Source: an uncultured Acetatifactor sp.
GTDB lineage: Bacteria > Bacillota > Clostridia > Lachnospirales > Lachnospiraceae
Assembly (NCBI GenBank): GCA_910587755.1
Contig: CAJUNZ010000052.1
Span: forward strand, 1 to 21,062
Direction of reading: 5' to 3'
Length of the DNA: 21,062 bases
The translations under genes were made by a program, and so were the position numbers. The notes under the pieces were generated by a model. The model was given only the letters and a program-made list of their open reading frames with translations. It searched no databases and had not been told where the DNA came from. This document shows, piece by piece, positions 6,851-13,520 of the stretch; the stretch's first letter is position 1, and every line of letters begins with the position of its first letter.

Positions 6851-7411
6851 TCACAGATAGCACACATATCCGGCCATGCCGCTTATCACCATGATCACAA
6901 CAGGATTCATCTTCCATCTGCGCAGCAGAAACAGCAGAGCCAAAACCAAAAACACTGCTGTCCGGTTAAAAGTCAGCAGGCCTGCCGCCGGACCATGATT
7001 CCCGTATATTACCGAAAGCACAATGGTACAGGCAGCTGAGATAATCAAGCCAAGGGAAGCAGATTTCAGCCCGTTTAGCACCTCCATCACATATGCTGAT
7101 TTCCGGTGTGTCTGGAAAAATTTATACAGCGTCAGGGAAATGACCACTCCGCACAATATGCACCCCGCCGTAGCCGCCAGCGCTCCTGCCGTCCCCCCAA
7201 TCTGAAGCCCTACAAATGTGGAGGTGTTCACAGCCAGAGGGCCCGGGGTCATCTGAGAAATCGTGATAATATCCGTAAACATTTTTTCGCTGATCCAGCC
7301 GGTCTTCTCCACCACCTGTTCCTGGATCAGAGGTATGACCGCATAGCCTCCCCCAATGCTCAGCAGGCCTATTTTGAGAAACACGAAAAACAACTTCCAC
7401 ACACTGCTCAT
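6851..7411 (-). CDS. Chromate transporter family protein, second half of split pair
   Basis: A 186-residue membrane protein of the CHR (ChrA) family, equivalent to one half of a full-length chromate transporter. The family signature is visible at the N-terminus (LLSIGGGYAVIPLI, residues about 17-30) and in ISQMTPGPLAVNTSTFVG (about 51-68). About five to six membrane segments follow. Its ATG overlaps the stop codon of the upstream partner (7408-7411, ATGA), so the two are translationally coupled and probably form a heterodimer. True substrate: chromate efflux is known for some long members, but in gut anaerobes the physiological ion is unclear. No clear terminator follows; 6704-6850 also carries the dismutase promoter. 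Confidence 0.9.
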   Translation of the reverse strand: MSSVWKLFFVFLKIGLLSIGGGYAVIPLIQEQVVEKTGWISEKMFTDIITISQMTPGPLAVNTSTFVGLQIGGTAGALAATAGCILCGVVISLTLYKFFQTHRKSAYVMEVLNGLKSASLGLIISAACTIVLSVIYGNHGPAAGLLTFNRTAVFLVLALLFLLRRWKMNPVVIMVISGMAGYVCYL

Positions 7412-7971
7412 CTTTCCTTCCTCTTCTTATAAAATACCTGCACAACGCACAAAAAGCAGCACACCAGAAGTATCAGGGCCACATTTATGCCCAGCACATA
7501 GTTGGCCACAAATGACAGCGGTATCATCCCGGAGAGAAAGATGGATTTTTTCTTCTGTATCATCGCGCACATATCCACAATGAGATCAACCATCAAAGCG
7601 GCGGCGCCCGCCTCCATTCCTCTCAGAACAGCCACGATCACCTCATTGGAGACAAATACCCTGTAAAATGCGCTCACCAGGGTGAGAATGACAAGGGGCG
7701 GAACCACCGCGGCGGCGCAGCTGATTACAGCGCCCTCCATTCCGGCCGCCTTGTACCCGGCCAGAGCCGAGAGATTGACGGCAATGGCTCCGGGAGTTGA
7801 CTGGGCCACAGCCGCCATATTGACCAGCTCCTCCTCCGTAAAACATTTTCTCCTGACAACAAAAAACCGACGGACCATGGGGACAACCACATATCCTCCC
7901 CCAAAAGTAAAGGCGCTGATAAACAGATTGACCGCCAAAAGCCACAGATACATTTTTAAACCCTGCCTCAC
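7408..7971 (-). CDS. Chromate transporter family protein, first half of split pair
   Basis: A 187-residue CHR-family membrane protein, the first gene of the pair. The signature FTFGGGYVVVPMV (about 22-34) and VAQSTPGAIAVNLSALAGYKAAG (about 55-77) mirror those of its partner, as expected for the two homologous halves of ChrA. I use the GTG at 7971 as start because AAGGAGG lies 9 nt before it; the ATG six codons downstream has no ribosome site at proper distance. It is divergent from a LysR regulator with overlapping promoters, so that regulator probably controls the pair. The transported anion is not certain. Confidence 0.9.
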   Translation of the reverse strand: MRQGLKMYLWLLAVNLFISAFTFGGGYVVVPMVRRFFVVRRKCFTEEELVNMAAVAQSTPGAIAVNLSALAGYKAAGMEGAVISCAAAVVPPLVILTLVSAFYRVFVSNEVIVAVLRGMEAGAAALMVDLIVDMCAMIQKKKSIFLSGMIPLSFVANYVLGINVALILLVCCFLCVVQVFYKKRKER

Positions 7972-7995
7972 CGCTCACGTCCTCCTTCTTCCGCC

Positions 7996-8024
7996 ATTAT
8001 ATCCCTTGTACTGAAATCTGTAAA
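7996..8024 (-). promoter_or_regulatory. Promoter of the chromate transporter pair
   Basis: Reading leftward, TTTACA (8024-8019, five of six to consensus), a 17-nt spacer, then a perfect TATAAT (8001-7996). Transcription would start near 7989, about 18 nt before the GTG. It overlaps the opposing lysR promoter. Confidence 0.8.
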
Positions 8025-8034
8025 ATGCTATAAT
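8006..8034 (+). promoter_or_regulatory. Promoter of the LysR regulator gene
   Basis: TTGTAC (8006-8011), a 17-nt spacer, then TATAAT (8029-8034) preceded by TGC, an extended -10. The -35 is weak (three of six), which suits a weakly expressed or regulated gene. It interlocks with the opposite promoter of the transporter pair. Confidence 0.7.
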
Positions 8035-8035
8035 T

Positions 8036-8056
8036 TCATACAATCCATCTATATGA
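8036..8056. promoter_or_regulatory. Putative LysR-type operator (TCATA-N11-TATGA)
   Basis: TCATA (8036-8040) and TATGA (8052-8056) form a perfect inverted repeat with an 11-nt spacer, the T-N11-A architecture of LysR regulators. Its centre is about 57 nt upstream of the expected start of the transporter transcript, near the usual activating position, and it covers the start region of lysR, which fits negative autoregulation. Confidence 0.6.
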
Positions 8057-8083
8057 TTCATACCTGGAAGGAAATAAGAAAAA

Positions 8084-8956
8084 ATGGTCCTACGATATCT
8101 GGAGATTTTAGAAGCAGTTGCAGAGACAGGCACCTTCACCGGCGCCGCTAAAAAACTGTATATCACACAGTCCGCCGTCTCCCACGCCGTGGCTGAACTG
8201 GAAAAGCAGGCGGGGACAGCTCTTTTTGAGCGCCTGCCGAAAGGCGCTGTCCTGACCCCCTGCGGCGTCTCTCTTCTGGAGGAGTCACGGGGTATTTTAA
8301 CCGCCTGCAGAAATTTAGACAGAAGGATAAAGCACCTGGAGGAGACCACTCCGGTCAATATTGTGTCAAGCATCACAATCGCCTCCTTCATGCTTCCGGA
8401 AATACTCAGACAGTTAAAGGAGACCGCCCCGGACCTGCACATTTCCGTCCGGGTGGCAAGCGCCAATGCCGCCCTTGACATTCTGCAGAGGGGAAATGCC
8501 GATATTGCGTTCTGGGAAGGCGCCGCCCCAAAGGGTAATTTTCACACTGTTTTCCTGGGCTCATACAGATTATGTGCCGCCTGTGCGCCGGATTTCCCTC
8601 TGCCCGATCAGGTCATCACGCCCGCCCGGCTGTGCAGCTGTCCGTTGCTGCTCCGGGAGCCGGGAAGCGCCATCCGGGATACCCTGGACAACACCCTTGC
8701 CCTGGCCAGTCAGAAAGCGGCCCCCGTCTGGGAAAGCGTCAACTCCCTCGCCCTTATCAAAGCTGCCGAAGCGGGACTGGGCATCACCATTCTGCCGGAA
8801 CAACTGCTGTCGGATTCTCTGCTTCTGAAAAAACTGCGCATTGTCCGCCTGGATAAAATGAATATGGAAAATCAAATGCTGGCGCTGTATCACAAAGACA
8901 GATATATCACTAAAAACTTGCAGCTTCTCATAGACAGACTCCTCAGAACATCCTGA
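8084..8956 (+). CDS. LysR-family transcriptional regulator
   Basis: A 290-residue regulator of standard LysR length. The N-terminal winged helix-turn-helix is at residues 1-60 (AVAETGTFTGAAKKLYITQSAVSHAVAELEK, then LFERLPKGAVLTPCG). A linker helix follows, then the substrate-binding-like effector domain from about 88 to 290 (ITIASFMLPEILRQL..., DIAFWEG, AAEAGLGITILPEQLL). The start ATG 8084 follows GGAAGGAAATAAG. It is divergent from the chromate transporter pair with overlapping promoters and a LysR-like operator between them, so the pair is the likely target; the inducer is unknown. Its 3' end overlaps by 14 nt the 3' end of the convergent MFS/spermidine-synthase-like gene, leaving no room for a terminator between them. 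Confidence 0.92.
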   Translation: MVLRYLEILEAVAETGTFTGAAKKLYITQSAVSHAVAELEKQAGTALFERLPKGAVLTPCGVSLLEESRGILTACRNLDRRIKHLEETTPVNIVSSITIASFMLPEILRQLKETAPDLHISVRVASANAALDILQRGNADIAFWEGAAPKGNFHTVFLGSYRLCAACAPDFPLPDQVITPARLCSCPLLLREPGSAIRDTLDNTLALASQKAAPVWESVNSLALIKAAEAGLGITILPEQLLSDSLLLKKLRIVRLDKMNMENQMLALYHKDRYITKNLQLLIDRLLRTS

Positions 8957-10550
8957 GCAGGCCCTCCAGGCCTTCCCGCTGGTAAATCTCCTTATAGAAC
9001 GCCACCTCGTCCTTGATAATCTCATCAATGACCTGGATGCCCAGAAGCTCCACAGGGGCCTTGTCGTCTGTCAGAATAAGTTCCCCCGGCTCATATCTCA
9101 CCAGGGAGCCCGCCACCCTCTCCATCATGGCATACAGATCCCCATCCTGCAGCTTCTGCCTGCCTTCCTCCAGGACGGAAAGCATATCCTTGTTGTCCGA
9201 GGCGAAAAGCTCCCTGTTGGTGGAGGCTCCCACCTCCACGGTGTAGACCTGGCCGAAGACAGAGGCGATGGTATCCGCCAGATACTGGTTGATGCTCCCC
9301 TGGCCGCCTCCGCGCATGTTCATGTTCACCACCATGACACCGTTCTCCGCCAGGTGCTCCCTGGCCAGAGTAAAAAACTCCACCGAGGACATCTGAAAGG
9401 GAATGGTAATGTCCTGGTAGGCGTCCACCATAATCACGTCATATTTCTCATCCACCGCATTTAGAAAAGCCCTGCCGTCGTAGGTGGTGACTTCCACATC
9501 CTCCGGCAGGTAAAAATACTCTCTGGCCAGGGCAGTGATCCTGTCATCAATCTCCACGCCCTCCACCTCCATGCTGCCGAAATATTTTCTGCACTGTGTG
9601 GCGTAAGTTCCCGTCCCCATGCCAAGCACCAGCACCCGGCACTGTGCCGGTTCCTTTCCCTCCACCATCAGAGGCGCCGCCATGGCATAGTCGTAGTACA
9701 TACCTGTAAGTCCCTGGTTTTTCATATAGATGGACTGGACTCCAAAGAGCACATTTGTGGAGAGGATCACGCTTCTGCCGCTCTCTTTTACCTGCAGATA
9801 GTTGTAGACGGACTCCCCCTCATAGGCCAGATCCTCCTCCCAGAACGCAAAGCTGTTCCGGCTCCCTGCCCCGCAGCAGACCAGAAAACACAGAGCGCCC
9901 GGAAGAATCCTCTTCCAGGCCCCGGCACTGACAAAATACACAATCCCCAGCGCCAGTAAAACCCCGGAAAAGATCAGAAATGTGGCCGAGGTTCCCACCG
10001 AGGGAATGGTCACAAAGGTGGGAAGGAATGTCCCGATAATGCTCCCCACCGTGTTAAAGGCCCCCAGGTTCCCCACCATCTTGCCGCTCTCCTGAAGGCT
10101 GCCCACAGTGTATTTTGCCAGGGAGGGCGTCACCGTCCCCAGCAGAAAAAGCGGAAACACAAAGATCACCATACAGGCTACGAATGCCGCCACAATGAGG
10201 AAATTGCTGCTCACAGAGAAGACCAGCACAGCCGATATCCCCAGGACAATATATTTTCCCACCACAGGGATGGCCCCGATCCACACCGCCGCCAGCAGAA
10301 TCCTGGCATAGAGCCTGGCAGGGTCAGGGTGCCTGTCCGCGCTGCGCCCTCCGTAGATATTTCCCAGGGCCATGGCGATCATAATGGTTCCAATGATAAT
10401 GGTCCACACAATCTGGGAGGAGCTGAAATAAGGAGCCAGAAGCCTGCTGGCCCCCAGCTCCACCGCCATCACCGACATGCCGGCAAAAAATTCCGTCAGG
10501 TACAGAAAAATCTTGTTGTTCAGTATCTTAGGTCTGTTGGCAGGATCCAT
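8943..10550 (-). CDS. Fused MFS-type membrane / spermidine-synthase-like protein
   Basis: A 535-residue two-part protein. Residues about 10-235 hold around seven membrane segments of the type often labelled MFS in this family (ELGASRLLAPYF, LLGTVTPSLAKYTV). Residues about 250-480 form a spermidine-synthase-like Rossmann domain: VLVLGMGTGTYATQ (nucleotide loop), GVEIDD (acidic residue for the ribose), TYDGRAFL, and VDAYQ at the catalytic aspartate position; TDDKAPVELL near the C-terminus is also typical. The true donor and acceptor are unknown; membrane-bound relatives are not proven to make spermidine. An in-frame start at 10646 would overlap xylB by 28 nt; ATG 10550 fits the family start better, though its ribosome site (GAAAGAGAACA) is poor. 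It lies 68 nt behind xylB, with a hairpin in the gap, as the last gene of a three-gene leftward group. Confidence 0.85.
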   Translation of the reverse strand: MDPANRPKILNNKIFLYLTEFFAGMSVMAVELGASRLLAPYFSSSQIVWTIIIGTIMIAMALGNIYGGRSADRHPDPARLYARILLAAVWIGAIPVVGKYIVLGISAVLVFSVSSNFLIVAAFVACMVIFVFPLFLLGTVTPSLAKYTVGSLQESGKMVGNLGAFNTVGSIIGTFLPTFVTIPSVGTSATFLIFSGVLLALGIVYFVSAGAWKRILPGALCFLVCCGAGSRNSFAFWEEDLAYEGESVYNYLQVKESGRSVILSTNVLFGVQSIYMKNQGLTGMYYDYAMAAPLMVEGKEPAQCRVLVLGMGTGTYATQCRKYFGSMEVEGVEIDDRITALAREYFYLPEDVEVTTYDGRAFLNAVDEKYDVIMVDAYQDITIPFQMSSVEFFTLAREHLAENGVMVVNMNMRGGGQGSINQYLADTIASVFGQVYTVEVGASTNRELFASDNKDMLSVLEEGRQKLQDGDLYAMMERVAGSLVRYEPGELILTDDKAPVELLGIQVIDEIIKDEVAFYKEIYQREGLEGLLRMF

Positions 10551-10588
10551 TGTTCTCTTTCTCTCTTTCCTTTCGCGTTCCTGACAAA

Positions 10589-10607
10589 GGGCAGGCTTCT
10601 CCTGCCC
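10589..10607 (-). other. Intercistronic hairpin between xylB and the MFS/spermidine-synthase-like gene
   Basis: GGGCAGG (10607-10601, leftward) and CCTGCCC (10595-10589) pair perfectly over 7 bp with a 5-nt loop; only three T residues follow. It could be a weak terminator/attenuator or an mRNA stabiliser lowering or separating expression of the downstream gene. Confidence 0.4.
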
Positions 10608-10618
10608 CGGCCAGCTCC

Positions 10619-12085
10619 CTACAGCAGTTGAAACAGGGGCCTGCACGCCGGATAAATCTGCTGAAACTGCCTGTACCGGGCCTCGTACCGGGCCGCAAGC
10701 TCCGGCTCAGGTTCCACCGTGTCCACCACCCGGACCACCGCCCCGGCGATCTCCTCCACACTGCCGTACTCCCCGCAGGCCACGGCCGCAAGCATGGCGC
10801 CTCCCAGGGCGGGCCCCTCCTCGCTCTCCAGAATGTCCACCTTCAGATTCAGGATATTGGCCATAATCTTCCGCCAGAGAGGGCTCCTGGCCCCTCCCCC
10901 GCAGATCTTTGTCCGGGTGAGTTCAATCCCCAGGGACTTCGCCACTTCCAGGGAATCCCGCAGGGCAAAGCCCACTCCCTCCAGAACCGCCTGGGTCATC
11001 TGGGCCCTGGTGGTGTCCATGGTCATGCCGATAAAAGCTCCCCTGGCCAGGGGGTCATTGTGAGGGGATCGCTCCCCCATGAGATAGGGAAGGAAAAACA
11101 CATGGTTCTCCCCCAGCTTCTCTATGGCCGCCTGCTGCCCCGCGTAGTCCTTTGTGCCCACAATCTCCTCCATCCACCATTTGTTACAGGAGGCGGCGCT
11201 GAGCATGCACCCCATCAGGTGCCAGCTGCCGTCTGCATGGGCAAAGGAGTGCAGGGCATTGTGTCCGTCCACCCCGAATTTTCTGGAGGAGATAAAAATA
11301 GTGCCGCTGGTGCCCAGGGAGATATTGCACTGCCCCTCTCCCACCGTGCCTGTGCCCACCGCGGCGGCGGCATTGTCCCCGGCTCCCGCCGCCACCAGGA
11401 CGCTCTCCGGAATTCCCAGCTGCGCCGCAGCCTGGGGCAGCACCCTGCCCACCGGCTGAAAGCTCTCAAAACACCGGGGCAGCTGCTCCTGCCGGATGCC
11501 GCAGATCTCACACATCTCCCGGGACCACCTGCGGTGCTCCACGTCAAACAGAAGCATGCCGGAGGCGTCTGACACATCCGTGCAGTGGACTCCCGTGAGC
11601 CTGTAGGCAAGATAATCCTTTGGCAGCATAATCTTCTCTATCCTGGCAAAGTTTTCCGGCTCATTCTTTTTCATCCACAAGAGCTTGGGGGCGGTAAAAC
11701 CTGTAAACGCAATGTTTGCAGTGTAACGGGAGAGCGTCTCCTTTCCCACTACCTTGTTCAGGTACTCACACTCCTCCCCCGTCCTGCCGTCATTCCACAG
11801 AATGGCAGGGCGTATCACCCTGCCCCCGCTGTCCAGAACCACCAGACCATGCATCTGCCCGCCGAATCCAATGCCCGCCACCTGGGCCCGGTCCACATCT
11901 CTCAAAAGCTCCTTTATGCCCTCCACGGACTGTTCATACCAGTCCTCCGGATTCTGCTCCGCCCACCCGGGCTGGGGAAAATACAGCGGATACTCCTTTG
12001 ACACAATATTTCTGACCTGCCCGCCGCTGTCCATCAGCAGCAGTTTCACCGCCGATGTGCCCAGATCCACACCAATATAAAACAT
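10619..12085 (-). CDS. xylB: Xylulokinase
   Basis: Phosphorylates D-xylulose with ATP to xylulose 5-phosphate, feeding the pentose phosphate pathway. It has 488 residues, close to E. coli XylB, with FGGY-kinase features throughout: GVDLGTSAVK (5-14), GFGGQMHGLV (73-82), LWNDGRT (96-102), PGWAEQNPEDWY, LLPKDYL equivalent, GAGDNAAAAVG with the catalytic aspartate, ISLGTSGTIF and GGGARSPLWRKIMAN at the C-terminal nucleotide site. The ATG at 12085 is directly behind AGGAGAGAGGGT; an in-frame start 13 codons upstream lacks such a site. It sits 51 nt behind the HDOD gene without a terminator, so they may be co-transcribed. No xylose isomerase or sugar transporter is present here, which is unusual for a xylB; the true sugar could be another ketopentose. 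Confidence 0.93.
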   Translation of the reverse strand: MFYIGVDLGTSAVKLLLMDSGGQVRNIVSKEYPLYFPQPGWAEQNPEDWYEQSVEGIKELLRDVDRAQVAGIGFGGQMHGLVVLDSGGRVIRPAILWNDGRTGEECEYLNKVVGKETLSRYTANIAFTGFTAPKLLWMKKNEPENFARIEKIMLPKDYLAYRLTGVHCTDVSDASGMLLFDVEHRRWSREMCEICGIRQEQLPRCFESFQPVGRVLPQAAAQLGIPESVLVAAGAGDNAAAAVGTGTVGEGQCNISLGTSGTIFISSRKFGVDGHNALHSFAHADGSWHLMGCMLSAASCNKWWMEEIVGTKDYAGQQAAIEKLGENHVFFLPYLMGERSPHNDPLARGAFIGMTMDTTRAQMTQAVLEGVGFALRDSLEVAKSLGIELTRTKICGGGARSPLWRKIMANILNLKVDILESEEGPALGGAMLAAVACGEYGSVEEIAGAVVRVVDTVEPEPELAARYEARYRQFQQIYPACRPLFQLL

Positions 12086-12136
12086 ACCCTCTCTCCTATA
12101 CTTCCTCTCGTCTCTGCAATCCAAAACCCCGCAGAC

Positions 12137-13366
12137 CTACTTCTCCTTGGCCATAAGAGTTCTGTACCATTTCAGCGCCTCCTGGTAGGCGGTGCTGACA
12201 GTGTCCACCTCCACGCGGTCCATCAGCAGAAGCCTGGAGACTTCCTGCCAGTTGGCCAGCTCATACTGCACAATCAGCTCCAGCACCGGAGCCAGAGCGC
12301 CGGTGTGTCCTACCAGAGCGTCCCTGACACCCTCGGAGACCGTGACTTTTTTCAGCGCTTCCACCATGGGCTCCTCCAGGATCACATCCAGCACGGAGAA
12401 AAGTCCCATCAGGAACAGCTCTTCAGACCTGGCGCCCAGACCAAAATCCTGGGCAAGACTCTCGGCAAATTTTGCCCGCAGCAGAGAAGTCCTGGTTACT
12501 TCATTGGGCTTATCCGCATACAGTTCGTTCACCACCGCCGTGTTGATCCACTTCCGCAGCTCCGCCTGCCCCAGCATGGCCGCCGCATAACGGATGGTGG
12601 TTATGCCGGAGTTCACCGTCATCCGGTTTACCATCTTCAGCAGAGAGATGGTCAGCGCCGTGTCCCTGCCGATGACCTGGGCTGCATCCGCCACTTCAAA
12701 GTCCTCGCTGTTCACCAGATTCAAAAGCTCAATATAATTTACCTTCAGAGGCGCCACCTCATGCTCCCCTCGCGCAATGGGAACACGGTAGAATCCTCCC
12801 TCATACAGACGATAGCCCCCGGAAGCCTTCAGCGCCTCAAAGCTCTCCATGGTACTGATATTCCCTGCACAGAGCTTTATATGGGGATAGAGCTTGCCGA
12901 AGTAAATCTTGGCCTTGTCAATGGCAATCTTCTGGCTGTTCAGGAATATGTAGTCAACAAGCTTCAGAATCTCCCTGTAGCTCTCAAATTCCACCACCGC
13001 CAGCTTCCTCACCGCCAGTCTGTACCCCTTCTCCCTCAGCTGGCGCAGGCGCTCCACATACATCTCCACCGGCGGGATAGAATTGTCAAGCAGCAGCACC
13101 AGCCTCTCGTGGGGAGCGCTGCACTGGGCTTCCAAGTCAGAGAAGACAGAGATATTCGTCACAGGGACAAAAATCTCCTTATCCTCGGAGATTGTCTCAA
13201 TCCCCATACTCTCGATCAGTTCCAGGCCTTCCACCGCTGCCGCCCCGTCAAACTGTCCGGTTCCGATTTTCATAGGATTCAAAAAAACATTGTCCTTTTG
13301 AGAAAACACAGAGTAAGCTTTTACAGCCATATTTTCATCAAAAAGGGGGATCAGTGCCATCATCAT
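12137..13366 (-). CDS. HDOD protein with degenerate EAL domain (YuxH/CdgJ-like)
   Basis: A predicted signalling protein of 409 residues. The N-terminal half (about 1-200) has the fold pattern of an EAL c-di-GMP phosphodiesterase but lacks catalytic motifs: there is no EAL triplet (AYSVFSQ stands in the place of the motif) and no DDFGxG (LAVRKLAV is found instead), so it should be inactive. The C-terminal half (about 205-400) is an HDOD domain: IELLNLVNSEDFEVADAAQVIGRDTALTISLLKMVN, then MLGQAELRKWI and LFLMGLFSVLDVILEEP. Such EAL-HDOD proteins act in regulation of motility or surface behaviour in other bacteria. I use ATG 13366 behind AGGGTGG; a GTG at 13375 or the next ATGs are alternatives. 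xylB follows after 51 nt. Confidence 0.82.
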   Translation of the reverse strand: MMMALIPLFDENMAVKAYSVFSQKDNVFLNPMKIGTGQFDGAAAVEGLELIESMGIETISEDKEIFVPVTNISVFSDLEAQCSAPHERLVLLLDNSIPPVEMYVERLRQLREKGYRLAVRKLAVVEFESYREILKLVDYIFLNSQKIAIDKAKIYFGKLYPHIKLCAGNISTMESFEALKASGGYRLYEGGFYRVPIARGEHEVAPLKVNYIELLNLVNSEDFEVADAAQVIGRDTALTISLLKMVNRMTVNSGITTIRYAAAMLGQAELRKWINTAVVNELYADKPNEVTRTSLLRAKFAESLAQDFGLGARSEELFLMGLFSVLDVILEEPMVEALKKVTVSEGVRDALVGHTGALAPVLELIVQYELANWQEVSRLLLMDRVEVDTVSTAYQEALKWYRTLMAKEK

Positions 13367-13520
13367 AATATCCACCCTGCAATGAGTACCGTTGCCCTTT
13401 CTTTCTATACATTTTCCAGAAACTGTCTCCTATGTACATATAATATCTTAGCATAACCTCCCGGATTATGCCACCGCCAATTGCAGATTCTCACAACCCG
13501 GGAACCTGTTTGATGAAGTT

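Noticed and set aside
10550..11572. Open frame opposite xylB (340 codons)
   Set aside because: Antisense shadow of a strongly conserved kinase gene.
12305..13456. Long open frame opposite the HDOD gene (383 codons)
   Set aside because: Antisense shadow with His/Gln/Arg-rich composition; the opposite strand has a clear HDOD protein.
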